From Labrenzia sp. VG12 (lineage in GTDB: Bacteria; Pseudomonadota; Alphaproteobacteria; Rhizobiales; Stappiaceae): DNA of 64,000 bases. A program made the position numbers and the translations under genes. The stretch spans positions 2,728,001-2,792,000 of the forward strand of contig NZ_CP022529.1 of NCBI RefSeq assembly GCF_002237595.1, read 5' to 3'. Below, piece after piece: positions 6,941-14,932 of the stretch (the first letter of the stretch is position 1; every line of letters begins with the position of its first letter). The notes under the pieces are model-generated. The model saw only the letters and a list, made by a program, of their open reading frames with translations, searched no databases and had not been told where the DNA came from.

Positions 6941-8608
6941 TCACTCGCCCCGGATTGTCAGATGCAGCACGGCGGCCGTGATCTCGCGCGGCAGACGGGT
7001 TTCATCCGGACGCTCCGCCAGCCCCGCCCGCAAGGCCGTCAGGAAGAACCGGTCATCCGCCAGACCCGATTGGCCTTCCGCGCTGACAGGCATAGAAAAC
7101 TGACCGCCACCGCTGGCCTCAAGTGCCTCCAGCTGGTCAATCGGGCTGTGCGCCGCGATCACCACGATCGCCTCGGATCCGGCAGGCGGTGACACGGTGT
7201 ATTTCTGGCGTCCCTGGCGGCCATCGCCATAGAGGAAGGTTTCGCCAAACCGGACCTGCTCGCGGACCGGTCCGCGCCGGGGCAGCAGATTGACCACAGT
7301 ACCATCGGCCTGCAGGTAAACGATGTAGAGAAAGGAAGCGAAGTCCGGCGCCGTGACCTCGAAGGCAAGACTGTCCCCATAGGCCAGATCGGACCGGCCA
7401 CCCAGCAGCCGGATCGACGGACGCGATGGCTCGGCCAGCGGGCGGTCCAGTGTCTTCAGCACCTCGCAGACCGGCCAGGGGCGCACCGCAATCTTCTGAA
7501 TTTGTTCCGGCGGGAACTCCGCGCGCAGTTTCTTCAGCGTCTCCTGTGAGCTGACGAACCCGCCCAGCAGCGGCATGCCACCGGGCGCATCCTCCGTGAC
7601 ATAAAGATTGCTGCAATCGTCCCCCTGGAAAGCCACCTGGTTGCCATGGTCGAAGCGGTCGAGGCCGGGAACCGGTTTGGGGGGCTTTACAAAGGTGCGC
7701 ATCACCGAGGCATTCCGCAGATCAGCCTTGGTGGCGTCGTAACTGATCCAGCCATAACCGTCGCCCGCCCAATATGGGCCCCAGGAATTCTGAACCAGGA
7801 AAGCCTGGCGCCGTTCGTCGTAGCCGACCAGCACCATCTGGTGACCGCCCCCCAGGCCGGCATTGGGACCGAGCGAACCCTGATAGATCTCGCCCGCCTT
7901 CAGATATTGCAGCACGGAGCCGTCGGGCGTTCGGGACGACGGCACGACATCGACCATGCGATATCCCGCTGCAACGGGGTGTCCGGCGGCGAGCTGCTGC
8001 TTGATCGCATCCAGATCCCGGTTGCTGACGGGACGTTCGTCGCGCTCCAGCACATAGATGAATTCAAAGTCGCGTATCTTGAACCGGTCCGGCGGTGACG
8101 TCGGCCGCTCCACCCGCTCCGAGCACATGGCAATGTCCGGAATCGCATTCAGGTCCGGCGCGCCCCGTCCCTTGAAATAGGACATGGCGTAATAGGCGTG
8201 GCTGCCGGCGGCCTCGCAGCTTTCATCCTTGTCCCGGATCTGGGAATGCAGATAGGCAGGGCTCGGTGTATAGGCCCTGGTGCCCGGCGAGACGTTGTTT
8301 TCCAAAGCCGCGTAGTAACCACGCATGGCATAGCCGACCGCATAGGAGACGCAACTGCCATGGATCTGTAGCAGCGGGGGCGGCATCAGCGGCGACAGGT
8401 CGATCGCATCCGGGATATAGGCTCGAGTGACCTCCGCCCGGCCGACAGACTTCAAAAGGGCCGGGTCAATGGATGTATCGCCGTAGAGACCGGTGAGCGC
8501 GCTTGGATCGAAGGACTGCCCTTCGGCAGGACTGGCGTATGGCAGCGTGCAAATGAAGGCCGTGGCGGCCAGGGCTCCGGCCAGCCGAGCCAAACCCGCC
8601 CGACACAT
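6941..8608 (-). CDS. Papain-like (C1) cysteine protease with C-terminal DUF4384-like domain
   Basis: The start ATG at 8608 is chosen because GGAGG lies 5 bases upstream; the frame stays open to 8656. The 555-residue protein begins with a signal peptide (residues 1-30). The papain fold holds Cys86 in HGSCVSYA, His256 in GGGHQMVLVGYD and Asn274 in VQNSWGPYWAGDGYGW, so the catalytic triad looks complete. After residue 380 comes a beta-rich domain with FEVTAPDFASFLYIVYLQAD and VVNLLPRRG, which resembles DUF4384. It is expected to act in the periplasm or be secreted. It leads the operon with the OmpA-like protein. Substrate unknown. Confidence 0.85.
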   Translation of the reverse strand: MCRAGLARLAGALAATAFICTLPYASPAEGQSFDPSALTGLYGDTSIDPALLKSVGRAEVTRAYIPDAIDLSPLMPPPLLQIHGSCVSYAVGYAMRGYYAALENNVSPGTRAYTPSPAYLHSQIRDKDESCEAAGSHAYYAMSYFKGRGAPDLNAIPDIAMCSERVERPTSPPDRFKIRDFEFIYVLERDERPVSNRDLDAIKQQLAAGHPVAAGYRMVDVVPSSRTPDGSVLQYLKAGEIYQGSLGPNAGLGGGHQMVLVGYDERRQAFLVQNSWGPYWAGDGYGWISYDATKADLRNASVMRTFVKPPKPVPGLDRFDHGNQVAFQGDDCSNLYVTEDAPGGMPLLGGFVSSQETLKKLRAEFPPEQIQKIAVRPWPVCEVLKTLDRPLAEPSRPSIRLLGGRSDLAYGDSLAFEVTAPDFASFLYIVYLQADGTVVNLLPRRGPVREQVRFGETFLYGDGRQGRQKYTVSPPAGSEAIVVIAAHSPIDQLEALEASGGGQFSMPVSAEGQSGLADDRFFLTALRAGLAERPDETRLPREITAAVLHLTIRGE

Positions 8609-8865
8609 GCCAGCCTCCAGGAGACTGAAAACCATCAGTTTCAATTCCCAATACAAAAGCCCGAAACACCGGGGTGAGTATACAAGAACGCCCGTTTGAG
8701 GAAAGCGCCGGAAGCTGCCTAACGGCTTATCTTGTCGAAAATACGGATCTGTGCTGACAGGCTGCTGTCGCGGGCCGCCATGCCCCGCGGAAAGCCTTGA
8801 CCTGATGACCGGCCTCGGGCATGTAGCGCGGCAACAGTTTCAGACCAGACCGAAAGCGAATTCCC

Positions 8866-9966
8866 ATGGGTTTCCAGTGCGGCATTGTCGGACTGCCGAA
8901 TGTCGGCAAGTCCACGCTCTTCAACGCGCTTACCAAGACCGCAGCCGCCCAGGCTGCCAACTACCCGTTCTGCACCATTGAACCGAATACCGGTGAAGTG
9001 GCCGTGCCGGATCCGCGCCTTTACGCCATTCGCGACATTGCCGAATCCAAGGAAGTCATTCCGACCCGGATCACCTTTGTCGACATTGCCGGTCTGGTGC
9101 GCGGTGCCTCCAAGGGCGAAGGCCTCGGCAACCAGTTCCTGGCCAACATCCGGGAAGTTGACGCGATTGCCCATGTGCTGCGCTGCTTCGAGGATGACGA
9201 CATCACCCATGTGGACGGTGCCATCGATCCGCTGGCCGATGCAGAGACGGTGGAAACCGAGCTTATGGTCGCCGATATGGAAAGCCTTGAGCGCCGCATT
9301 GCGCCCTTGAAGAAAAAGGCAACCGGCGGCGACAAGGAAGCCAAGGTGGTTCTTCCGATCATGGAAGCGGCCCTCGCCCTGCTGCAGGACGGCAAGCCTG
9401 CCCGTGTGCTTGAGGTTGCCGATGCCGAGGAAGCCAGGCTGCTCAAGGGCCTCAATCTCCTGACGTCCAAACCCGTGCTTTATGTCTGCAACGTCGACGA
9501 GGCATCAGCTTCAGAGGGCAATGCCCTGTCTGCGAAAGTTGCCGAGAAAGCCAAGGAAGAAGGCGCTGTCGCGGTCGTGATATCCGCTGCCATCGAAGCC
9601 GAAATCTCGCAGCTCGACAAGGAAGAACAGGACGAGTTCCTGGAAACCATCGGCCTTGAGGAGCCGGGCCTCGACCGCATGATCCGCGCCGGCTACGACC
9701 TTCTGGGCCTGATCACCTATTTCACGGCCGGCCCGAAGGAAACCCGCGCCTGGACCATCACAGAAGGCACCAAGGCCCCGGGCGCCGCCGGTGTCATCCA
9801 CACCGATTTCGAACGCGGCTTCATTCGCGCGCAGACAATTGCCTATGACGACTATGTCGGTCTCGGCGGAGAAAGTGCAGCCAAGGAAGCCGGCAAGGCG
9901 CGCGACGAAGGCAAGGAATACATCGTCAAGGACGGCGATGTCCTGCTCTTCAAGTTCAACACGTAA
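8866..9966 (+). CDS. ychF: Redox-regulated Obg-like ATPase YchF
   Basis: A 366-residue OBG-family P-loop protein that prefers ATP and binds ribosomes; in E. coli it is a negative regulator of the oxidative stress response. Visible motifs are the P-loop GLPNVGKSTLFNALT at residues 8-22, FVDIAGLVRGASKGEGLGNQ (G3 and switch region) near 67-86, and NVDE in the G4 position. The C-terminal TGS domain includes FTAGPKETRAW and IHTDFERGFIRA. Length matches the family. It appears to be transcribed alone from the roughly 250-base spacer in front of it, where no convincing promoter was found. Confidence 0.97.
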   Translation: MGFQCGIVGLPNVGKSTLFNALTKTAAAQAANYPFCTIEPNTGEVAVPDPRLYAIRDIAESKEVIPTRITFVDIAGLVRGASKGEGLGNQFLANIREVDAIAHVLRCFEDDDITHVDGAIDPLADAETVETELMVADMESLERRIAPLKKKATGGDKEAKVVLPIMEAALALLQDGKPARVLEVADAEEARLLKGLNLLTSKPVLYVCNVDEASASEGNALSAKVAEKAKEEGAVAVVISAAIEAEISQLDKEEQDEFLETIGLEEPGLDRMIRAGYDLLGLITYFTAGPKETRAWTITEGTKAPGAAGVIHTDFERGFIRAQTIAYDDYVGLGGESAAKEAGKARDEGKEYIVKDGDVLLFKFNT

Positions 9967-10038
9967 CTTGCCCTACTGCCTTTTGTTCCTCCGGCAGGCG
10001 CTCTAGTCTGTCGGCCAGGAACTTCGAAAGGCGCAAGC

Positions 10039-10707
10039 ATGAAGACCATCCTCCTGACCGGCTTCGAAGCCTTCGGCACGACGCCGGTCAACCCCGCCGA
10101 ACAGGTTGCCAGACATCTCGATGGCGAAACCCTCGCGGGGGCAAGAATTGTCTCCCGGATCATTCCGAACACTTTCTTTGTCTGCATCGATGCGGTCAAA
10201 CAGGCGCTGACGGAAACGAACGCCGACGCCGTGGTGATGATGGGCGAATTCGGCGGCCGGGCGACCATCACGGTTGAACGCATCGCCCTCAATTTCAACG
10301 ACAGCACCCGCTACGGGCTGAAGGACAATGCAGGCGTTGCGCTGCAGGGAAACTTGACCGCACCGGATGGCCCGCTCGCTTATCAGAGCACGCTACCGGT
10401 CCGAGCCATGGTCAAGGCCATGCGAATGGGCGGCATTCCGGCAGACATTTCGGATGCGGCTGGTACCTTCTGCTGCAACCACCTTTTCTATGGCATCCTG
10501 CATCACCTGGCGATCACCGATCAGTCGATCCCCGCTGGTTGGGTGCACCTCCCGCATCTGCCGGAAGTCGCCGCCCTGGAACACAATCTCGGCGCCCCGA
10601 GCATGTCCGTTGAAACAGCTGCACAGGGATTGCGCCTGGCCCTCGCCGCGTTGGTGAGCCACCCGCAGGATATCGAGGAACCTGTTTCAGGACGATTGCA
10701 GGTCTAG
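10039..10707 (+). CDS. pcp: Pyroglutamyl-peptidase I (C15 family)
   Basis: A 222-residue cysteine peptidase that removes N-terminal pyroglutamate from peptides in the cytoplasm. The family start LLTGFEAFGTTPVNPAEQVA is at residues 4-23. GEFGGRATITVERIALNFND includes the catalytic-region Glu, SDAAGTFCCNHLFYG contains the nucleophilic Cys, and the His lies in AGWVHLPHLPE. Order, spacing and length match peptidase C15. The start is preceded by GAAAGGCGCAAGC. It lies 72 bases after ychF and may be co-transcribed with it. Confidence 0.92.
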   Translation: MKTILLTGFEAFGTTPVNPAEQVARHLDGETLAGARIVSRIIPNTFFVCIDAVKQALTETNADAVVMMGEFGGRATITVERIALNFNDSTRYGLKDNAGVALQGNLTAPDGPLAYQSTLPVRAMVKAMRMGGIPADISDAAGTFCCNHLFYGILHHLAITDQSIPAGWVHLPHLPEVAALEHNLGAPSMSVETAAQGLRLALAALVSHPQDIEEPVSGRLQV

Positions 10708-10801
10708 GCCGCAGGCGCGCCGCTTCGTGTCGCAGGCCACTCGACATTGTCGCAGGAAACGACCTAAAAGCTGAAATCCTTTTCCAAGCGAAAGACCTGC
10801 G

Positions 10802-11485
10802 ATGAAAACCGTAATCCCGGCTCCCTATCCCGTCCTTCTGCCCGTCAGCGAAAGCCGGGCGGAGTTTCCGGTTCGGCGGGTCTACTGCGTCGGTCGCAAC
10901 TACGCCGCCCATGCGGTCGAAATGGGTCATGATCCGGACCGGGAGCCCCCCTTCTTCTTCCAGAAAAACCCCGATAATCTCGATCCGTCAGGCACGTTTC
11001 CCTACCCGGGCTTGAGCACCGACGTCCATCATGAGGTGGAACTGGCGGTGATGCTGAAATCGGGAAAGAGCAACATCCGCATCGAGAATGCTCTGGAACA
11101 TGTCTATGGCTATGCGGTCGCGCTCGACATGACCCGCAGGGACCTGCAGGGCGAGGCCAAGAAAGCCGGTCGTCCGTGGGAAGCCGGCAAGGCGTTTGAA
11201 CACTCCGCGCCGATCGGCTCGATCGTGCCGGCGGCCGACTGCGGGTTCCTGCATGAAGGGCGTATCGCCCTGACCGTCAACGGGACTTTGCGCCAGGAGG
11301 GAGACCTCAACCAGATGATCTGGAAAGTCCCGGAAATCATCGCCAAACTGTCGGAACTGTTCGTGCTCGGGGCTGGCGACGTCATCCTGACGGGCACGCC
11401 GTCCGGCGTTGGTGCAGTCGAGCGGGGAGACGTGATGCGCGCGACTGTCGATGGTTTGCCAGAACTGGACGTGACCGTCGTTTAG
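10802..11485 (+). CDS. Fumarylacetoacetate hydrolase (FAH) family protein
   Basis: A 227-residue single-domain FAH fold protein. Metal-binding and family motifs are RVYCVGRNYAAHAVEMG near residue 25, FFFQKNPDNL, HHEVELAVML with the metal-binding Glu pair, and GYAVALDMTRRDLQ. The C-terminal GDVILTGTPSGVGAVERGD is typical. Relatives act as fumarylpyruvate hydrolase, acylpyruvase or oxaloacetate decarboxylase in the cytoplasm; which applies here cannot be told. It ends at the strong terminator 11507-11536. The 94-base spacer before it has two TGTCGCAGG copies (10728-10736 and 10748-10756) that could bind a regulator. Confidence 0.9.
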   Translation: MKTVIPAPYPVLLPVSESRAEFPVRRVYCVGRNYAAHAVEMGHDPDREPPFFFQKNPDNLDPSGTFPYPGLSTDVHHEVELAVMLKSGKSNIRIENALEHVYGYAVALDMTRRDLQGEAKKAGRPWEAGKAFEHSAPIGSIVPAADCGFLHEGRIALTVNGTLRQEGDLNQMIWKVPEIIAKLSELFVLGAGDVILTGTPSGVGAVERGDVMRATVDGLPELDVTVV

Positions 11486-11506
11486 TGCGGATGTCCTTGA
11501 AAGCGG

Positions 11507-11536
11507 AAAACCCCGCCGGTCTCCCGTCGGGGTTTT
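11507..11536. terminator. Bidirectional Rho-independent terminator
   Basis: A 9-bp stem AAAACCCCG/CGGGGTTTT with a 12-base loop lies between the stop of the FAH gene on plus (11485) and the stop of a small minus-strand gene (11540). Because the stem ends in A4 and T4, it can work on both strands and serves both converging genes. Confidence 0.85.
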
Positions 11537-11539
11537 CTG

Positions 11540-11707
11540 CTAGCTGCGATCCAGGCCTTTCAGGACAAGCGGGTTCGGACCTTTCTGGTCCTGCCATTTT
11601 GCGCCCTGTTTGCCCTGGCGCAGGCGCGGCGTCCAGTTGCTTCTGGGCGCGCCATATTTCTGCAGCAGCGTGTCGACTTCAAAATAATGACGATTGCCAA
11701 GTTCCAT
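11540..11707 (-). CDS. Small basic hypothetical protein, 55 residues
   Basis: A 55-residue cytoplasmic-looking protein rich in Lys, Arg, Gln and Gly, beginning MELGNRHYFEVDTLLQKYGA. It has no signal peptide or membrane segment. The ATG at 11707 is preceded by GGGAGA at good spacing, and the gene stops right beside a strong terminator, both of which support it being real. The C-terminal half is basic and could bind nucleic acid or ribosomes, but this is speculative. It lies 172 bases downstream of the sensor kinase stop, on the same strand. Confidence 0.6.
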   Translation of the reverse strand: MELGNRHYFEVDTLLQKYGAPRSNWTPRLRQGKQGAKWQDQKGPNPLVLKGLDRS

Positions 11708-11879
11708 GGTTCTGTCTCCCTTCTTGCAGAGCGAAATGCCTTGCCTGTGAGAGGCATGTGGGTGGCAATCCTGACGAAGATGTGTCGGCAACATTAAGCT
11801 TTGGTCATGTTCTCCCAAAGCTGCAAGGTATCGGAACTCCGCCCGGCTGAGGCGGGTGAAGAGGGCGAAGATTGCCCGA

Positions 11880-13208
11880 TCACGAGAACCGGATCTCGAT
11901 CCGTAGCCCTGGGAATACAGACCCTGTTTGCGGGTTGTCGGACAGCACCACCTCCGCCTGATGCAGATTGGCAATCGCCTGGAACAAGGCAAGACCCAGC
12001 CCGGCCCCTGGTGTTGTCCGGCTTTCCTCAAGCCGGAACATCGGCTCGAACACGCGTTCACGGAGCTCTTCCGGGATCCCGGGTCCGGTATCGGTGAAAA
12101 CCAGCGTCTTGCCTTTGACTTCAAGACCGATCCGCGTATCCGCCGGCGTGTGTTTCAGGCTGTTTTCAATGAGATTGGCCAATGCCTGGATAAGGAGCCG
12201 GCGATCGCCCTGCACGGTCGCGGTTCCCGACACCTGAAACTGGAAGCTTCGGCCGCTGTCTTCGATAACGGCGCGATAGATATCTGCAACGTCTTCCACC
12301 ACGGAAGTCAGTTGAAGCGTCTCGAACCGCTGCCTGTGTTCGCCGCTCTCCAGCTTGGCCATGCGCAACAGCGCTTCAAAGATATGGATGACCTCGTCGG
12401 TCTGGGCCAGGGCATTTTCCACCGCGCCCCTGTCTGTGGTGCGCTCTTCAAGACCTTCCAGTTCGGCACGCAGCCGCGTCAGCGGTGTTTTCAGATCGTG
12501 GGCGATATTCGTGGTGAGATTGCGGGTCTGGCGCATCAGGACTTCCAGGCGCGCCGTCGTGTCGTCCAGAGAGCGGGCCAGCCGGCCGAAGTCGTCGCGC
12601 CCCGCCCTGTCGCCGACGCGCGCCGACAGGTCGCCCGCCGCCACCCGGTCCAGAACACCGGAGATGACCGAGACACGTTTCTGAGCCCGCCACCCGAGAA
12701 GACCGCCAATCGCCAACATGACAACAAGCGTCACGCCCCCGGAAACAGCAAAGATGTTGATCAAGACCTCCAGATAGTCTTCACGGTTTTCCAGGTTGCT
12801 GCCGACCAGCAGAAGACCGTTCGGGATTGGTGTTGCATAGACACGCCAGGGGCCTTCGAGTTCCTCAAATTCTTCATCTTCCTTGAAATGAAAGGTGGCA
12901 GCTCCCGGCAGTCTGGCAATTCCATTGGTCATGCGCCTTGCAAGGCGAGTGTTGTCACTCAGGATGACAGCAAACCGGTCCTCGGTTTCGTAAAACATGG
13001 CCCGGTCCGGCCCGGTCGCTGCCAGTCGTGTTGCGATATCGGCGGCGCGGCCCAGAAGCTCCGCATCAATTCGCGCCGTAATCTCGCGATCGACAAAAAG
13101 AACGGACACCAGACCGGCCACACAGACGATCACGAGGAAGACTAACGTCAGCTGCACGGCCTGACGAAGCGCCGACATCTGCAGCAATTGTCGGAAACGC
13201 TTCAACAA
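11880..13208 (-). CDS. Two-component sensor histidine kinase
   Basis: A 442-residue membrane kinase. One membrane helix lies at about residues 20-38 and a second at about 150-172, flanking a periplasmic sensor of roughly 110 residues with an acidic stretch (FKEDEEFEELEG). A HAMP domain follows, then HisKA with phospho-acceptor His237 in NIAHDLKTPLTRLR. The ATPase domain has the N box ALANLIENSLKHTP, G1 DTGPGIPEE and G2 GAGLGLAL. The start is a TTG with GGAG upstream; an ATG 30 bases later is the alternative. The response regulator gene ends 42 bases upstream, so the pair form one operon facing the PepSY gene. Confidence 0.93.
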   Translation of the reverse strand: MLKRFRQLLQMSALRQAVQLTLVFLVIVCVAGLVSVLFVDREITARIDAELLGRAADIATRLAATGPDRAMFYETEDRFAVILSDNTRLARRMTNGIARLPGAATFHFKEDEEFEELEGPWRVYATPIPNGLLLVGSNLENREDYLEVLINIFAVSGGVTLVVMLAIGGLLGWRAQKRVSVISGVLDRVAAGDLSARVGDRAGRDDFGRLARSLDDTTARLEVLMRQTRNLTTNIAHDLKTPLTRLRAELEGLEERTTDRGAVENALAQTDEVIHIFEALLRMAKLESGEHRQRFETLQLTSVVEDVADIYRAVIEDSGRSFQFQVSGTATVQGDRRLLIQALANLIENSLKHTPADTRIGLEVKGKTLVFTDTGPGIPEELRERVFEPMFRLEESRTTPGAGLGLALFQAIANLHQAEVVLSDNPQTGSVFPGLRIEIRFS

Positions 13209-13250
13209 ACCGTCCGCTCCCGCCGCTGGAAGGGTTGAACAGCAAACTGT

Positions 13251-13928
13251 CTAGGCTTCAAACACATATCCCGCCCCCCGTTTTGTCCGAATGAGCGTAT
13301 CCCCGAAGGGTTTTTCGATCTTTGCCCGCAACCGGCTGATATGCGTTTCAACGACACTGCTGGTCGGATCGAAATTGATGTCCCAGACCCGTTCCAGAAG
13401 CATGGCGCGGGTCAGGACCCTGCCCCGGTTGCGCATGAACACTTCCAGGAGCCGGAATTCCTTGGCATTCAGATCGATCCTGGAACCTTGCCGAACGCAG
13501 GTCTGCTTCAGAAGATCCAGCTCCACGTCGCCCGCGTTCAGTTTGACCGGCTCCGACTGAGCGGCCGGAGCTGCCCGGCGGCCCAGCGCCCCGACCCGTG
13601 CCAGAAGCTCGGTGGAAGCAAAGGGCTTGGTCAGATAATCGTCGGCCCCGGCTTCAAGGCCTTCAACCCGGTCGTCAACGGCTTCCATGGCGGTGAGGAA
13701 CAGAACCGGCGTCATGTTCTTCGATGCCCTCAGGGCCTTCAGAACCGACAGACCATCAATGCCGGGGGTCATGCGGTCCAGCACGATCACGTCGAATTCA
13801 CCTGTCGTGGCACTGGCCAGAGCATCGCGCCCGTCCTCGACCCAGTCGACGACATGGCCGGCATCGCTCAGACTTGAGTGAACCCACTTGCCGATTCCGG
13901 CGTCGTCTTCCAACAGCAGAATTTTCAT
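13251..13928 (-). CDS. OmpR/PhoB-family response regulator
   Basis: A 225-residue regulator. The receiver domain has the acidic pair LLLEDDAGIG, phospho-acceptor Asp51 in VIVLDRMTPGIDG, the Thr in LFLTA and the Lys in DDYLTKPFAS. The winged-helix output domain shows LNAKEFRLLEVFMRNRGRVL, VETHISRLRAKIEK and IRTKRGAGYVF. The ATG at 13928 is chosen since the longer frame adds 26 residues unlike a receiver domain. It is the first gene of the operon with the kinase and is divergent from the PepSY protein, resembling PmrA/QseB-type systems whose PepSY neighbours are regulated targets. Confidence 0.94.
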   Translation of the reverse strand: MKILLLEDDAGIGKWVHSSLSDAGHVVDWVEDGRDALASATTGEFDVIVLDRMTPGIDGLSVLKALRASKNMTPVLFLTAMEAVDDRVEGLEAGADDYLTKPFASTELLARVGALGRRAAPAAQSEPVKLNAGDVELDLLKQTCVRQGSRIDLNAKEFRLLEVFMRNRGRVLTRAMLLERVWDINFDPTSSVVETHISRLRAKIEKPFGDTLIRTKRGAGYVFEA

Positions 13929-14028
13929 TGACCAGCTACCAGCGCCTCTCGTTGCAGCGGATAGATAACCGCCTGTCTTTCTATGGCCTACAAGGTCTGG
14001 GCGCACGGGTGAAAGGAAAAATCGCTTC

Positions 14029-14044
14029 TTTACAAGATTGTAAA
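14029..14044. promoter_or_regulatory. Candidate operator TTTACAA-GA-TTGTAAA
   Basis: A perfect 7-bp inverted repeat with a two-base centre sits in the 204-base divergent spacer between the response regulator and the PepSY gene, 89 bases before the PepSY start. Its AT-richness and position suit an OmpR-family regulator site or promoter element controlling both directions. Function is inferred from position. Confidence 0.45.
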
Positions 14045-14132
14045 TTTCGCGCCAGAGGCGGGAAAACCTGCCCGCCTATCTCTTGTTCACCGGACGACGC
14101 CGGGTCGCCGGACCACTTGAGAGGAAACTGAC

Positions 14133-14492
14133 ATGAAAAAGACCACTGCAAAGATCCTTGCCGCCACTCTGATCGCCACCGGCCTGACGGGCACGTCGCT
14201 CGCCGTTGCAGCACAGACCGACACCAACGAGGCCCCGCTCACGTCCGACCTGTCGATCAGCCAGGTTTCCGAGATTGCCCTCGGTGCTCAAGCCGGCACC
14301 ATCGAGGAAATCGAACTGGAAAACGAAGACGGCAAAGCGGTCTTCGAAGTCGAGATCAAGACCGACACCGGTGAAGTTGAAGTCATGATCGACGCCGCAA
14401 CGGGCGATGTCCTGTCCATGGAACAGGACGATGACGGTGATGATGACGAAGACGACGACGATGGTGAAGACGACGACAAGCAGAAAGGCTGA
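14133..14492 (+). CDS. Periplasmic PepSY domain protein with Asp-rich tail
   Basis: A 119-residue exported protein. Residues 1-27 are a signal peptide (LAATLIATGLTGTSLAVAA). A single PepSY domain spans about residues 35-95, with LSISQVSEIALGAQAGTIEEIELE and the EVMIDAATGDVLSMEQDD ending typical of the family. The last 25 residues are almost entirely Asp and Glu before DKQKG, a likely divalent-cation binding tail. PepSY proteins are thought to inhibit periplasmic proteases or sense the envelope. It is divergent from the two-component operon and preceded by GAGAGGAAACTGAC, a good ribosome site. Confidence 0.9.
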   Translation: MKKTTAKILAATLIATGLTGTSLAVAAQTDTNEAPLTSDLSISQVSEIALGAQAGTIEEIELENEDGKAVFEVEIKTDTGEVEVMIDAATGDVLSMEQDDDGDDDEDDDDGEDDDKQKG

Positions 14493-14563
14493 CGCTGAAC
14501 TGAAAGGATGGCGGGCCCTTGCCCGCCGCACTTCCCTGACATTTCCCAAAACAGGAGACTGAC

Positions 14564-14785
14564 ATGACGACCCTGAATTCCGTTCTTGAAACCAGCAAAA
14601 TGGCCGCGCAGCGCTTTGGCGCAGGCGTCGCCGGAGTTCTCGCCCTGATCGCAGGCTGCCTGCTCTTGTCAGCCTTCGCGACACTGGGACTGGCGATTCT
14701 GGGGATCGGCGCTGTCGTGACAGTTTTGACGCTTGCCATCAGCGCCCTCAGCCCCATGAAGGAGCCGCAAGCCGAAGCGGCCTGA
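14564..14785 (+). CDS. Small inner-membrane protein, 73 residues
   Basis: A 73-residue protein with two hydrophobic helices in tandem (about residues 20-40 and 42-62, AGVLALIAGCLLLSAFA and LGLAILGIGAVVTVLTLAI) and short polar ends. No family recognised. ACAGGAGACTGAC in front of the ATG is a strong ribosome site nearly identical to that of the PepSY gene 71 bases upstream, so the two are probably expressed together and under the same two-component system. Confidence 0.7.
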   Translation: MTTLNSVLETSKMAAQRFGAGVAGVLALIAGCLLLSAFATLGLAILGIGAVVTVLTLAISALSPMKEPQAEAA

Positions 14786-14821
14786 CGTCAAAACAATCCC
14801 GCCTGATCCTCAAACCGCTCA

Positions 14822-14840
14822 GCCCGGCCCTGCGCCGGGC
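14822..14840 (+). terminator. Hairpin after the small membrane protein gene
   Basis: The stem GCCCGGC/GCCGGGC with loop CCTGC lies 36 bases after the stop at 14785. It has no T-run, so it is a possible 3' stabiliser or weak terminator rather than a clear intrinsic terminator. Confidence 0.35.
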
Positions 14841-14932
14841 AAGAGCTGTTCCGGCCACCGGCTGGATAATTGTCCGGCTTCGGCCTAAAACGGATGGACC
14901 CTGTCTTCTCCCGCCCAAGCTGGAGCTCTCCT

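Noticed and set aside
8657..8865. Possible small RNA or small gene between the protease and ychF
   Set aside because: Short minus-strand frames exist but have no ribosome sites, and no stable terminator or promoter pair was seen.
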